Shown here one piece after another: positions 33,814 to 44,727 of a stretch of 64,000 nucleotides of DNA; positions within the stretch are counted from its first letter, which is position 1, and each line of letters starts with the position of its first letter. The notes under the pieces are model-generated. The model was not told the DNA's origin, did no database searches, and saw only the letters and a list, made by a program, of their open reading frames with translations. Source of the DNA: Rhodothermales bacterium (GTDB lineage Bacteria > Bacteroidota > Rhodothermia > Rhodothermales > JANQRZ01); NCBI GenBank assembly GCA_028284265.1, contig JANQRZ010000019.1:186001-250000 (forward strand). The letters are read 5' to 3'. Both the position numbers and the translations under genes were made by a program.

Positions 33814-34991
33814 CTAGCTGACCCCGAACCGCTCGCGTAACTCATCCAGCGAGTCGCCGCCGAAGGTTGAGAGGACGGCGTTGGCGAGGACGAGGGCGAC
33901 CGTGGCTTCGGCGACAGTGCTGGCGGCGGGGACGCTCGTCACGTCGCTCCGCTCGTAGCGCGTCGGCTGCGCCTCACCGGTGGCGATGTCCACCGAGCCG
34001 AGCGGACGGATGAGCGTCGGGATCGGCTTCATGGTGCCGCGCACGACGACCGGCATCCCGTTCGTCATGCCGCCTTCGATCCCGCCTGCGTGGTTGCTTG
34101 CTCGGCGGTACTGCCCACCCTCCTGCATGATCGGGTCGTGGACCTGCGAGCCGGGGCGCGTGCCGCCCGCAAACCCGTCGCCGATCTCGACCGCTTTCTG
34201 GCCCTGAATCGAGAGAATCGCCTGACCGAGTTGCCCGTCGAGCTTGCGGTCCCAGTGGACGTACGACCCGAGGCCCGGCGGGACGCCGGTGGCGATGACC
34301 TCGTAGACCCCGCCGAGTGAGTCGCCCGCCTTCTTCGTGGCCTTGATATGCTCAATACAGCACACCGAAAGATCGGCGTCGAGCATCCGCACTTCGCTCT
34401 CGTCGGCGGCTTCGTAGAGCGCTCGTGCCCCACCCTCTCGGGTCAACTGCTCGACCCGCTCGCGCCAGTCCTCGGGCGCATCGTACCCGACCCCCCCGAT
34501 GCGGACGACGTGGCTGCCGACCTCGATGCCTACCTCACGCAGCAACTGCCGGGCGATGGAGCAGCACGCGACGCGCATCGCCGTCTCGCGGGCACTCGCC
34601 CGGTCGATCACGGGGCGGATGTCGTCGAAGCCATACTTCTGGACGCCCACGAGGTCGGCGTGGCCGGGCCGGGGCAGCGTGACCTTCTCGATGCCCTCGC
34701 CCGTGCCCTCGACCGCCATCGTCTCGGGCCACCCGGCGCGGTCTTTCTGGTAGGCCGCGTTGTCGAGCCGGAGCGCAATCGGACTGCCCATCGTCTTCCC
34801 GAACCGGATGCCGGAATAGATGTGGACGCGGTCCTGCTCGATCTTTGCCCGCCCGCCGCGCCCGAACCCGAGCCACCGCCGTGCGAGGTGCGCGTTGATA
34901 TCCGCCGCCGCGACGGGGACACCAGCGGGCACACCCTCGACAATACCAATGAGCGCCTCGCCGTGCGACTCGCCCGCCGTGAGGTACCGGA

Positions 34992-34995
<4 letters not shown>
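33814..34995 (-). CDS. aroC: Chorismate synthase
   Basis: Converts 5-enolpyruvylshikimate 3-phosphate to chorismate, the last shared step of aromatic amino acid synthesis, using reduced FMN. The protein is 393 residues. MIRYLTAGESHGEALIGIVE is the start signature, RPGHADLVGVQKY and ASARETAMRVA are conserved blocks, and GGIEGGMTNGMPVVVRGTMK precedes the C-terminal block. Its start codon overlaps the stop of the upstream protease gene (ATGA). Its last ~190 bp are duplicated at 32436-32612, on the far side of the TetR/ABM cassette. Confidence 0.97.
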
Positions 34996-36647
<1,652 letters not shown>

Positions 36648-36786
36648 GCTGCTAGCTTTCTCAGGCCCCCTGCAAAGACCCGGCACCGGGGGCAATTGTT
36701 TCACGGGCCGGTGGAGGAAGAAGATGCAACAGAGGCGTAACTCCGCTCGCTGTGGTATCCTTCCGCCCTGACTCTCCTTGACCGCT

Positions 36787-37926
36787 ATGCCTGCCTCCTC
36801 CCCGTCCCGCGTCGTGTTCGCCCTCGTCGGCGATGTGCGAGCGTCATCGCGTGCCCTTCGCCAACTGCGAGCGCTCGCTGACATGGGGCTGGAAGTAGAC
36901 GTGCTGACGTTCGGCCCACCCGCCCAGCCGGACGAGGTAGCGGAGGGTGTCCGCCTGCACGTACTCGACGAGCCGGGCGGGCAGGGACCGCTCTTCTTCC
37001 GCCGAGCGCACCGACTGTTCCAGCGCGAAGCGTCCAAGTGCCGGGCGGATGTATACCACGCCAGCGACCTCTATACACTCCCGGCTCTCGCAGCGGCGGC
37101 GAAGAAGCACAGCGCCCGCCTCGTCCTCGACGCCCGAGAACTGTATCCACACGTCGATGCCACCGCCGGAAAGCCGTGGGCAACGCGCGTGTGGACCGCG
37201 CTGGAACGGCGCTACCTCCCCCGCACCGATGCCGTGCTGACGGTCAACGACAGCATCGCCGACCGGATGGCCGATACCTACGGCATCGAGCGACCCATCG
37301 TCACCCACAACGTCCCCGAGCGGCAGGCAGTGCCTCGCACCGACGCGCTCCGCGACCTCCTCGGAATTCCCGCCGAACGGAAGATCGTGCTCTATCAGGG
37401 CCTCGTCCGCGTCGGGCGTGGGCTACGGACGCTCATCGACGCCCTGCGCGATGTGCCGGACGCCCACCTCGTCGTCATCGGCGACGGGCCGAACAAGCAC
37501 GTCATCATCGGGCACGCCAGCACGTCGCTCCCCGGACGCGCCCACTTTCTGCCTCACACGCCGCCCGACGACCTGCTTCGCTTCACCGCTTCGGCAGACC
37601 TTGGGGTGCATATCCCCCGGCCCATCACGCTCAGTATCTACCTCGCGCTGCCGAACAAGCTGTTCGAGTACCTGATGGCGGGCCTGCCCGTCGTAGTCGC
37701 CGACATCCCGGAGATGCAGCGTGTGCTCGACGAACACGAGGTCGGCTTGACGGTCGATCCGCACGACCGCGACGCCATCGCCGAGGCGATCCAGCGGGCA
37801 CTCACCGACACCGAAGCCCGGCAGCGCTGGCAGGCAAATGCCCCATCGGTCTTCGAGACATTCCGCCCGGAAGAAAGCAAAGACCGCTTCCAGCAGGTCT
37901 ACCGCGACCTGCTCGGCATGGGCTAG
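36787..37926 (+). CDS. Glycosyltransferase family 4 protein
   Basis: A 379-residue GT-B-fold transferase. The N-domain starts VVFALVGDVRASSRALRQLR and contains ADVYHASDLYTLPAL. The C-domain has KIVLYQGLVRVGRGLRTLID, then HLVVIGDGP and the donor-binding PNKLFEYLMAGLPVVVADIPE, where the E of FEY is the family's nucleotide-sugar contact. Likely role: envelope or extracellular polysaccharide synthesis; donor and acceptor are unknown. It is divergent from the HtrA gene and not in a sugar cluster. The ATG at 36787 is preferred over the TTG at 36778. Confidence 0.92.
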   Translation: MPASSPSRVVFALVGDVRASSRALRQLRALADMGLEVDVLTFGPPAQPDEVAEGVRLHVLDEPGGQGPLFFRRAHRLFQREASKCRADVYHASDLYTLPALAAAAKKHSARLVLDARELYPHVDATAGKPWATRVWTALERRYLPRTDAVLTVNDSIADRMADTYGIERPIVTHNVPERQAVPRTDALRDLLGIPAERKIVLYQGLVRVGRGLRTLIDALRDVPDAHLVVIGDGPNKHVIIGHASTSLPGRAHFLPHTPPDDLLRFTASADLGVHIPRPITLSIYLALPNKLFEYLMAGLPVVVADIPEMQRVLDEHEVGLTVDPHDRDAIAEAIQRALTDTEARQRWQANAPSVFETFRPEESKDRFQQVYRDLLGMG

Positions 37927-38513
37927 TCTTGGCGCGGGCGGATCGGGACGCTGATAGCGGTGTTGCCCCACATGATGCGAAGGTCGGCCCCATAGCCTGC
38001 CGACACGAAGTCGATGGTAAACGCCTCGACCGGCGGCATGAGCGGTGCCGGGGCCACGTCTACCGTGAGCACGTCGAGCGCGGGGTCGTACTCATCGGCG
38101 AGGTGCATCCCGAGGGCCGAGTTGAAGTGGAGCGTCCAGCGATCCAAGCGCGGCGTAGTGAAGAGGCTGTAGACACCCGGCTCCAGCGGCAGCCCACCGA
38201 CGGTGACCGGAACGGTGACGACCAACTCGGTGGCTTGGTGCGCGCCTGTGGCCCACACCTGATTCCACGCGACGAGGCCACCGAAGATTTGCCGTCCACG
38301 CACATACGGCTTGCCGTAGACGATGTGGAGGTAGCCGCCGTTCGGCAGCCGCGCTCCGGCGCGTCCGACCGCACTCCCCGGCGGCACGTCTTCGAGATCA
38401 ACGCGCAGCCCTTCGACGAGAAATGTCTCGGTGGCTGGGGTAGCCGTGTGGTGCTGCGCGGCAACAGGTATCGCCGTAAAGCAAATCGCGGCAAGCAGGA
38501 GTCGGCTAGTCAT
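37923..38513 (-). CDS. DUF2911 domain-containing secreted protein
   Basis: A 196-residue exported protein with a signal peptide ending PVAAQ. DUF2911 is recognised from VYGKPYVRGRQIFGGLVAWN then QVWATGAHQATELVVTVPVT and PLEPGVYSLFTTP. This family is common in Bacteroidota and has no established function. It overlaps the upstream DJ-1-like gene by 8 bp, so the two exported proteins are made together. Its stop overlaps the convergent glycosyltransferase stop by four bases. Confidence 0.88.
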   Translation of the reverse strand: MTSRLLLAAICFTAIPVAAQHHTATPATETFLVEGLRVDLEDVPPGSAVGRAGARLPNGGYLHIVYGKPYVRGRQIFGGLVAWNQVWATGAHQATELVVTVPVTVGGLPLEPGVYSLFTTPRLDRWTLHFNSALGMHLADEYDPALDVLTVDVAPAPLMPPVEAFTIDFVSAGYGADLRIMWGNTAISVPIRPRQD

Positions 38514-39318
38514 CGGTCTGTTCGGTTTCGAGTTGTTCCATGAGGGGCAGGACGCCCATGTCGTACATCGCCTGCATCATCTGCAGCACGTCGGGGCGCG
38601 TGGTCTCGGGGCTGCCACCGGGGATAGGCGGAGCAGGATCGTACTCCATGTCAAGCATCACGCCCTGCGTGTAGCCCTCGCCCCAAAGATCGTTCATGAT
38701 GGCAAGCGACATGTCCATCCCGGCGGTGACGCCCGCCGAGGTCCAGTACTTCCCGTCGTTCGTGTAGCGCTCGTCGGTGAACGTCGCGCCGTATTTCGCC
38801 AACATCTCCTCGGCGCGGTACCAGTTGGTGGTGGCGCGGCGACCACGCAGGAGACCTGTCGCCGCGAGCACCCAGCCGCCGGTACAGACCGCCGCCGTGT
38901 ACGTCGTCGTTTGGTCGATCTGCCGAATCCAGTCGTGGATACCGCTGTCGTAGACGGCCTCGATGGTGCCGCGAAAGCCGCCGGGGACGACGAGAATGTC
39001 GAGCGCGTCGACCTCGGCCATCATCGTGTCGGGCACGATCTCGGTCCCCATAACCGTCGTGATGTGCCCCGGCTCGACGCTAACCAAGAAGGTCTTTGCG
39101 CCCATGAGCTGGCCGAGAACGTACTTTGGCCCCATCACGTCGAGATCGTTAACGCCGTCGTAGACGAGGATGCCGACCGTGCGGATATCATGCTTCGGCG
39201 TGCCGAGCATCTCGGCCATCACGGCATCGTGATTCTCGGGGGTGATGACGAGGGTGGTGTCCTGCGCAGCGACAGGCAACGCGAGGCCGAGCAGGATAGC
39301 GAGCAGAATAGGTTTCAT
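38506..39318 (-). CDS. Exported DJ-1/PfpI family protein
   Basis: A 270-residue protein with a signal peptide (LLAILLGLALPVAAQ). The DJ-1/PfpI domain spans ~45-235: VGILVYDGVNDLDVMGPKYV, then LDILVVPGGFRGTIE, the nucleophile-elbow AAVCTGGWVLA with Cys145, and GVTAGMDMSLAIMNDLWG. The upstream acidic residue at the DGVNDLDV position fits the GlxA-like amidase/isocyanide-hydratase-type subgroup. Export is unusual for this mostly cytosolic superfamily. A ~35-residue C-terminal tail ends in an acidic stretch. It is co-transcribed with DUF2911. Confidence 0.88.
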   Translation of the reverse strand: MKPILLAILLGLALPVAAQDTTLVITPENHDAVMAEMLGTPKHDIRTVGILVYDGVNDLDVMGPKYVLGQLMGAKTFLVSVEPGHITTVMGTEIVPDTMMAEVDALDILVVPGGFRGTIEAVYDSGIHDWIRQIDQTTTYTAAVCTGGWVLAATGLLRGRRATTNWYRAEEMLAKYGATFTDERYTNDGKYWTSAGVTAGMDMSLAIMNDLWGEGYTQGVMLDMEYDPAPPIPGGSPETTRPDVLQMMQAMYDMGVLPLMEQLETEQTDD

Positions 39319-39359
39319 GGCAGCAGAGGTAGCGAAAAGAGAGAACGTGGCAACCGGGG

Positions 39360-41729
39360 CTAGTAGCGTGCGCGCAGGGTGACGCCGAGCGTGCGCGGCG
39401 GCCCGGCGAGGCTGCGGCGGTTGAACGACGTGTCGGGCGAGCCGTAGACGAGCACCCGCTCATCCGTCAGGTTCTCCACCCAAAACGCCGCCTCGAACCG
39501 ACCTGCCTCGACGCCGATACGCCCATCGAGGATGGTGTAATCATCCTGCCGGAGGTCGTTCTGGATGTCGGTGAAGTAGCCGCCGACGTTGCGGACCTCG
39601 GCGCGGGCAAAGACGGCGACGCCCGACGCGACGGGCACGCGGTACTGCGCCGCACCGTAGAGCGTCCGCCCCGGCGCATTTGCCAGCCGGTTGCCGCTCA
39701 CCACCGTCTCGACATCCTCAAACGTCTCGGGGTCGGAGCGGACGAGCACGAAGTCCTCGTACTCGGTATCGAGCAGACTGAGGGCTGCGTCGAGACGGAG
39801 GCCATCCACTGGGAGCGCCGAGACCTCGACCTCAACACCCATCGAGCGCGCATCGCCGACGTTTTCGCGGGCGAAGGTGAACGGCCCGACGAGGTTGAAG
39901 AACTGAAGATCGGTCCACGAGATGAGAAACGCCGCCACGTTCGCCGAGAGCCGGTCGTTGAACCGTCCCTTCGCCCCGACCTCGATGTTGTCCGAGTATT
40001 CGGGATCGAACGTGACCGACGCATCGACGCCCGGTGCGAAGCGCTGTGCGTTGACGCCACCCGCACGGAAGCCGCGTGTGTAGGAGGCGTAGACGCTCGC
40101 CGCCTCGGACACGGCATAGCTCAGAGCGACCTTCGGCGAGAGCGCACTGTACGAGCCGTCCACCGTCGTATCGGGTCGGGCAACGGTCTCGACACCGCCT
40201 TCGAGCACGGCATCGCCGAAGCCGTTGAACGTCGCCTCGCGCCGCTCGTAGTCGAACCGCAGCCCGAGCGTGAGGTCGAGCCAGTCCACGAGGCCGACGG
40301 TCGCCTGCCCGTAGGCGGCGAAGCCTGCGTTGTCGGCCTCGTTGCGGAAGATGGCGAACGAGTCGTCGCCTGTGCGGAACGTCAGGTTGGTCGTCGGCTC
40401 CTGCGCCGTCTGGAGGAATCCGAAGATGCCGACCGTCGCCTCGACCGGCGCATCGCGGCCCGCCGTCGTGGCGCGGACCTCTTGCGAGAGCACCGTCTGC
40501 ACGTTGCGCCCGCCGCGCTCGCCGTCGGCGAACGAATCGAAGATGCCACCCGAGTCGATGTCTTCGAACTTCAACCCGATCCGCTGAACGGTCGAGGTCG
40601 AGGTTACGGCAACGGCGGGGGCGGTGTAGGTCAGCGCGAGCGTGCCGTTCAGGATATCCCGCTCGTGCGAACCGACGCGGGCGAGGTTGAGCGCGTCGGG
40701 GGTCTCCATCGCGATCTCCTCGCTCGTCGCCCCGACGAAGAAGGCGCTCGCGTCCGAGGACTCAAGTTGGGCTTTGAGGTTGAGCGTCGCGTCGAACTGC
40801 TCAGATGGCAGCCACCGCAGGGTCGCGTTTCCATAGAGTGCCTGCTCCTCCCCGACCTCGGCTCCGGCTGCCGTCGGGATCGGCGCGAATGTACCGGTCG
40901 TGTCGTTGTCGAAGTAGCCGTCGCGCCGCTGATAGAGCACGGACGCTCCGCCGAACAACTCGCCCCGAGCAATCGGCCCGCGCACGCCTGCGGCATAGCG
41001 TTGTAGCCCGAGATTGCCTGCGCTCGCTTCGGCGAAGCCCGCGATAGCATCGGTCGGTCGCCGCGTGACGATGTTCACAACCCCGCCGAGCGCGTTCCGC
41101 CCGAAGAGCGTCGTCTGCGGCCCACGCAGCACCTCGATCCGCTCGATATCGGTGAGCGCGAAGCCGCCCGCGAGGATATCCACCCCGTTGACGCCGTCCA
41201 CGTAGGTCACGACCGCCGGGTTCTCGCTGAACACTTGAATGCCGCGAATCGACTGGAGCGCTTGGAAGCCGACGCCGGACTCTTGGTACAGATAGCTCGG
41301 CACGCGTCCGTTGAGGTCACCGACGGTCCACACGCGGGCGTCCTCCACCTCCCGCGCCGGAATCGACGTGACCGCGATGGGTGCATCGAGCAGCCGCGCC
41401 TCGTCGCGCTCGGCGGTGACCACCACATCGTCAAGCGCCGTATCGGCGGCGCGGAGGATGAGGCGCAGGTCGGACGCTGGAGCTTCGACCGGCACGATCC
41501 GCGTGGCATAGCCGACAGCGCTGACGCGAAGCTGGTAGGGCCCCGGTGCAAGGTCGAGCGCGAAGCGCCCGGCCTCGTCGGTAGCTGTGCCCTGCTGCGT
41601 GTTGAGCACGGCGACGTTGGCGAAGGAAACGGAGACACCAGCCGCGTCGGTGACGGTGCCGGTTATGGTAGGTTGAGCAGAGGCAGTCACCGCGAAGAGA
41701 CCGCCGAGAAGTACGAAGAGGGCGCGCAT
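39360..41729 (-). CDS. TonB-dependent outer-membrane receptor
   Basis: A 789-residue receptor. The signal peptide ends TASAQ, then a carboxypeptidase-regulatory-like domain (ITGTVTDAAGVSVSFANVAV) at ~20-100, then a plug domain (~115-225: DAPIAVTSIPAREVEDARVW; GPQTTLFGRNALGGVVNIVT), then a 22-strand barrel ending LGVTLRARY. The plug lacks an N-terminal secretin/TonB extension, so it is a transport receptor, not a transducer. Ligand is unknown; the following cysteine membrane protein, MauG-like and TolB-like genes, all on the same strand, suggest a metal or redox substrate. The start at 41729 is the signal-peptide ATG. Confidence 0.93.
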   Translation of the reverse strand: MRALFVLLGGLFAVTASAQPTITGTVTDAAGVSVSFANVAVLNTQQGTATDEAGRFALDLAPGPYQLRVSAVGYATRIVPVEAPASDLRLILRAADTALDDVVVTAERDEARLLDAPIAVTSIPAREVEDARVWTVGDLNGRVPSYLYQESGVGFQALQSIRGIQVFSENPAVVTYVDGVNGVDILAGGFALTDIERIEVLRGPQTTLFGRNALGGVVNIVTRRPTDAIAGFAEASAGNLGLQRYAAGVRGPIARGELFGGASVLYQRRDGYFDNDTTGTFAPIPTAAGAEVGEEQALYGNATLRWLPSEQFDATLNLKAQLESSDASAFFVGATSEEIAMETPDALNLARVGSHERDILNGTLALTYTAPAVAVTSTSTVQRIGLKFEDIDSGGIFDSFADGERGGRNVQTVLSQEVRATTAGRDAPVEATVGIFGFLQTAQEPTTNLTFRTGDDSFAIFRNEADNAGFAAYGQATVGLVDWLDLTLGLRFDYERREATFNGFGDAVLEGGVETVARPDTTVDGSYSALSPKVALSYAVSEAASVYASYTRGFRAGGVNAQRFAPGVDASVTFDPEYSDNIEVGAKGRFNDRLSANVAAFLISWTDLQFFNLVGPFTFARENVGDARSMGVEVEVSALPVDGLRLDAALSLLDTEYEDFVLVRSDPETFEDVETVVSGNRLANAPGRTLYGAAQYRVPVASGVAVFARAEVRNVGGYFTDIQNDLRQDDYTILDGRIGVEAGRFEAAFWVENLTDERVLVYGSPDTSFNRRSLAGPPRTLGVTLRARY

Positions 41730-41884
41730 GAGAGGTCGGGCTAGGGATCGAAGAGACGAGGCGACCTTCTCACCGCATGCGACCCGCACACCGCTCCCTG
41801 TTTAGGAAGACGGAACAGGCGCGGCACCGCCTCATCCACCGAGGGGTGCGTGGCAACCGAAGATTCGCCGGAGAGCAGTTCGCG

Positions 41885-42301
41885 CTACGCTCTCGGCGGA
41901 TGGAATACCCCAGCCTGATGGCCGCTACGTTCAGCGCTCGGCGCAACAGACATCCATGGGCGCTCGTGCCCGTCAGGAGGCGCTAGCTCCTGCTGCGTCA
42001 CTGCAACGGCGGCAACCGCGAGCGCTACTTCGAGGAACCCTTTCTGCTCCTCGTCATGCTTCTGCTGCTCACGCATCCGGTCGGCGAGGAAGCACTTGCC
42101 CTCGCAGTCCAGTTCCGGCAGATTCTGATTGACGCAGAGCACCTCCGCGATGTAGTCCTGCCGCAGCAGGAACGTGCCCTGCACCAACAGCAAGCCCTGT
42201 GTACTCAGCACGACAGCGAGCACGAGCGCAATGCGGACGATATGGACCAGTCGGAGCAACACAGATTCGGATGATACGACGAGTTGCCAGCGATACCGCA
42301 C
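41885..42301 (-). CDS. Small membrane protein with a conserved cysteine motif
   Basis: A 138-residue protein (GTG start; in-frame GTGs slightly downstream also possible). A hydrophobic helix (IVRIALVLAVVLSTQGLLLVQG, ~22-43) is followed by EVLCVNQNLPELDCEGKCFLADRM, giving the pattern C-x(9)-C-x(3)-C. Proteins with this CVN...C.GKC(F/Y)L pattern are common upstream of TonB receptors in Bacteroidota and may bind a metal or haem; I know no assigned function. The C-terminus is polar and low-complexity. It lies 156 bp upstream of the receptor, same strand. Confidence 0.65.
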   Translation of the reverse strand: MRYRWQLVVSSESVLLRLVHIVRIALVLAVVLSTQGLLLVQGTFLLRQDYIAEVLCVNQNLPELDCEGKCFLADRMREQQKHDEEQKGFLEVALAVAAVAVTQQELAPPDGHERPWMSVAPSAERSGHQAGVFHPPRA

Positions 42302-42345
42302 CGGTCTGCCTCGCCACAGCGACCGTCTGAAACGCCGTCTCGGGG

Positions 42346-43386
42346 TTATGGCGTCAGGGTCTGACTGACCGGCGCGGCCTGATCGTCAAGCGTGCGGAGA
42401 AACGCGATGAGGGCGGCACGCTCGGTGTCGGTCAGATGGAGCGGACCGATGCGAACGTCCTGCCCCGGCGTGCCGTCGCCACCTCGGTCGTAGTGATCGA
42501 CCACGGCATCGAGCGTGGAAAAGCGCCCGTCGTGAAAGTAGGGAGCGGTGCGGGCGACAGCGCGCAGGCTGGGGATGCGGAACAGGCCCCGGTCGGCGGG
42601 ATCGGACGTGATGCGCTCTCGGCCTGGGTCTTCATCGCTCACCGCTGCGCCGTTGTTGGCGAAGCCGTCGGTCGTGAGGTGCGGCCCGGCGTGGCACTTC
42701 TGGCAGTGAATCTCGAACAAGACGAGGCCGCGCACTTCGGCTTCGTTGAACGCCTCAGCCTCACCCGCTCGATACCGATCAAAGCGGGTGGGGGCGCTGA
42801 CGAGCGTGCGCTGGAACGCGGCGAGGGCATCAATGAGCGTCGGCTCGCTTGGGCCTTGGCCGTTGAACGCCTCGGCGAAGAGGGTGGGATACTCGGGGTG
42901 TGCCTTGAGACGGGCTAGGGCCTCCCGGACCGGCAGGTCCATTTCGAGCGAGTCGCCGAGCGGGACGAGCGCCTGATGCTCCAGCGACGGGTGCTCACCG
43001 TCCCAGAACAGCGAGCGGCGATAGGCCACGTTCAGCAGACTCGGCGCGTTCCTCAGCCCCCGCCGCCCCTGCACCCCGACGCTCCGCAGGTGCCCATCCG
43101 TAAACGCCTTTTCTCGTAGATGGCACGTCCCGCACGACACCGTCCGGTCGGACGAGAGAATCGGGTCGAAAAACAGCCGCTCGCCGAGGGCGACGCGGTG
43201 GGCGAGCAGTGGGCCCTGCGACGGCACTGCCCTGAACCCGTCGGGCACCGGGACCGACACGACAGCGGGACCGTCCGGCGGAGGATCATCAGACGGGGGA
43301 CCGTCCGAGTGGAGCGTGCCACACGCAGCCACCGCGAAGGCGATAGCGGGTACGAGCACCGAGGCGAGGAATCGCTGCATCATCAT
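42346..43386 (-). CDS. Dihaem cytochrome c peroxidase/MauG family lipoprotein
   Basis: A 346-residue exported protein. The signal ends VAACG (lipobox Cys22). Two c-type haem motifs are present: CGTCH at 85-89 and CQKCH at 228-232. Blocks such as RNAPSLLNVAYRRSLFWDGE then HPSLEHQALVPLG, and FRIPSLRAVARTAPYFHDGR are typical of the bacterial dihaem peroxidase/MauG family. It may reduce peroxide or oxidise a protein or metal substrate in the periplasm. Three consecutive ATGs (43386, 43383, 43380) are possible starts. It is followed by the cysteine-motif gene and TonB receptor. Confidence 0.93.
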   Translation of the reverse strand: MMMQRFLASVLVPAIAFAVAACGTLHSDGPPSDDPPPDGPAVVSVPVPDGFRAVPSQGPLLAHRVALGERLFFDPILSSDRTVSCGTCHLREKAFTDGHLRSVGVQGRRGLRNAPSLLNVAYRRSLFWDGEHPSLEHQALVPLGDSLEMDLPVREALARLKAHPEYPTLFAEAFNGQGPSEPTLIDALAAFQRTLVSAPTRFDRYRAGEAEAFNEAEVRGLVLFEIHCQKCHAGPHLTTDGFANNGAAVSDEDPGRERITSDPADRGLFRIPSLRAVARTAPYFHDGRFSTLDAVVDHYDRGGDGTPGQDVRIGPLHLTDTERAALIAFLRTLDDQAAPVSQTLTP

Positions 43387-43426
43387 GCCATAGGATACAG
43401 CCGATTCGCGCCGATGCCAGACCGGC

Positions 43427-44602
43427 TTACGGCACCACCGCGACGGTCTGGAACGTAGAATCCACCGCTTCGGGGGTCTCGATCCAATCGGCGACGAAGA
43501 TATTGGTGTCGCGGCTCTGCTGCCGGTCGACGCGGCGGTTCGAGGCGAAGACCAATTTGTCGCCGCTATAGGAGTACATCGGGAACGCGTCGAAGGTACC
43601 GCTATGCGTGACCTGCGTGAGGTTCTGCCCGTCAACGTCGACGAGGAAGAGGTCGAAGAGGCGACCGCTCTCAGAGTGATGATTCGAGGCGAAGAGAATC
43701 TTCTCGCCGGACGGGTGGAAGAACGGTGCCCAGTTCGCGCCGGGGAGGTCCGTCACGCGGACGGCGTTCTGGCCGTCCGCGTCGGCCACATAGAGGTCGA
43801 GCGCGGAGGGTTGAACGCGACCGTCGGCGAGGAGATCGCTGTACTGCTGCGCCTCTGTGCCCTCGGGCCGACTCCCGCGCCACACGATCCGCTCGCTATC
43901 CGGCGAGAAGAACGCGCCGCCGTCGTAGCCGAGCGTGTTCGTGAGTTGGATCGTCTCGCCCGTCTCGATCTCGTAGCGCCACAGGTCGAGGTCGCCGGAG
44001 CGGGTCGAGGTAAAGACGATGTAGCGGCCATCGGGACTGACGGTCGGCTCGGCGTCGTAGCCGGGGCTGTCAATGAGGAGCTCGCGGTTCTGGCCGTCGG
44101 CGTCGGCGACGTAGATGTCGTAGTCGGAGTAGATGGGCCACGTATATACGCCGGGCACAGCCTCGGGCGGCGTCGGGCAGGCGGGGCTGCCTCCAGCCGT
44201 CGAGGCAAAAACGACGCGGCCGTCGGTGAGGAAGTAGCCGCATGTCGTCCGCCCCTCGCCCGACGAAACGAGGCGGTAGCGCAAACCGTCATCGAGCATT
44301 GAGCCGTCGGCGTTCATGATGAACTGCTGGTCACAGCCCTGATCGTTGATCTCGGCCCAGTCGCTCTGAAAGATGAGTTGCGAGTCGTCGAAGCTCCAGT
44401 AGGCCTCGGCATTGTTGCCGCCGAAGGTGAGTTGCCGGACGTTGCGGAGGTGGACTTCGCCTGTAAATCGGAGCGTGTCGGTGGCAGGGTCGTAGGCGCT
44501 CGTATCAGGATCGGCAACGTCGTCTTGGACCTGGCAGCCAGTGGCGAGGAGCGTAGCGAAGAGAGAGACGGCAAGGGTCGTGCGGAAGATCGAACTCATC
44601 AC
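43427..44602 (-). CDS. TolB-like PD40 beta-propeller lipoprotein
   Basis: A 391-residue exported lipoprotein (lipobox TGC, Cys23). The body is a beta-propeller of PD40 units: repeats with the pattern PDGRYIVFTSTRSGDLDLWR are seen at roughly 75, 155, 205, 245, 305 and 350, for example FHPSGEKILFASNHHSESGR and YSYSGDKLVFASNRR. It lacks the TolB N-terminal domain, so it is a propeller-only protein of unknown partner. It is the first gene of the same-strand set with MauG, the cysteine membrane protein and TonB receptor (40 bp before MauG). Confidence 0.88.
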   Translation of the reverse strand: MMSSIFRTTLAVSLFATLLATGCQVQDDVADPDTSAYDPATDTLRFTGEVHLRNVRQLTFGGNNAEAYWSFDDSQLIFQSDWAEINDQGCDQQFIMNADGSMLDDGLRYRLVSSGEGRTTCGYFLTDGRVVFASTAGGSPACPTPPEAVPGVYTWPIYSDYDIYVADADGQNRELLIDSPGYDAEPTVSPDGRYIVFTSTRSGDLDLWRYEIETGETIQLTNTLGYDGGAFFSPDSERIVWRGSRPEGTEAQQYSDLLADGRVQPSALDLYVADADGQNAVRVTDLPGANWAPFFHPSGEKILFASNHHSESGRLFDLFLVDVDGQNLTQVTHSGTFDAFPMYSYSGDKLVFASNRRVDRQQSRDTNIFVADWIETPEAVDSTFQTVAVVP

Positions 44603-44727
44603 AGAAGCGGTCGTTGGAGGCGGATCGGCTCAACGCGAGCCGGGGCGGGGAAGTTGCGCCACACCGACCGCCTCTCGCCACCGTCCTTCCGATATTCGCT
44701 AGTGTTTCGCTGACCCGGCCTCGCCCG

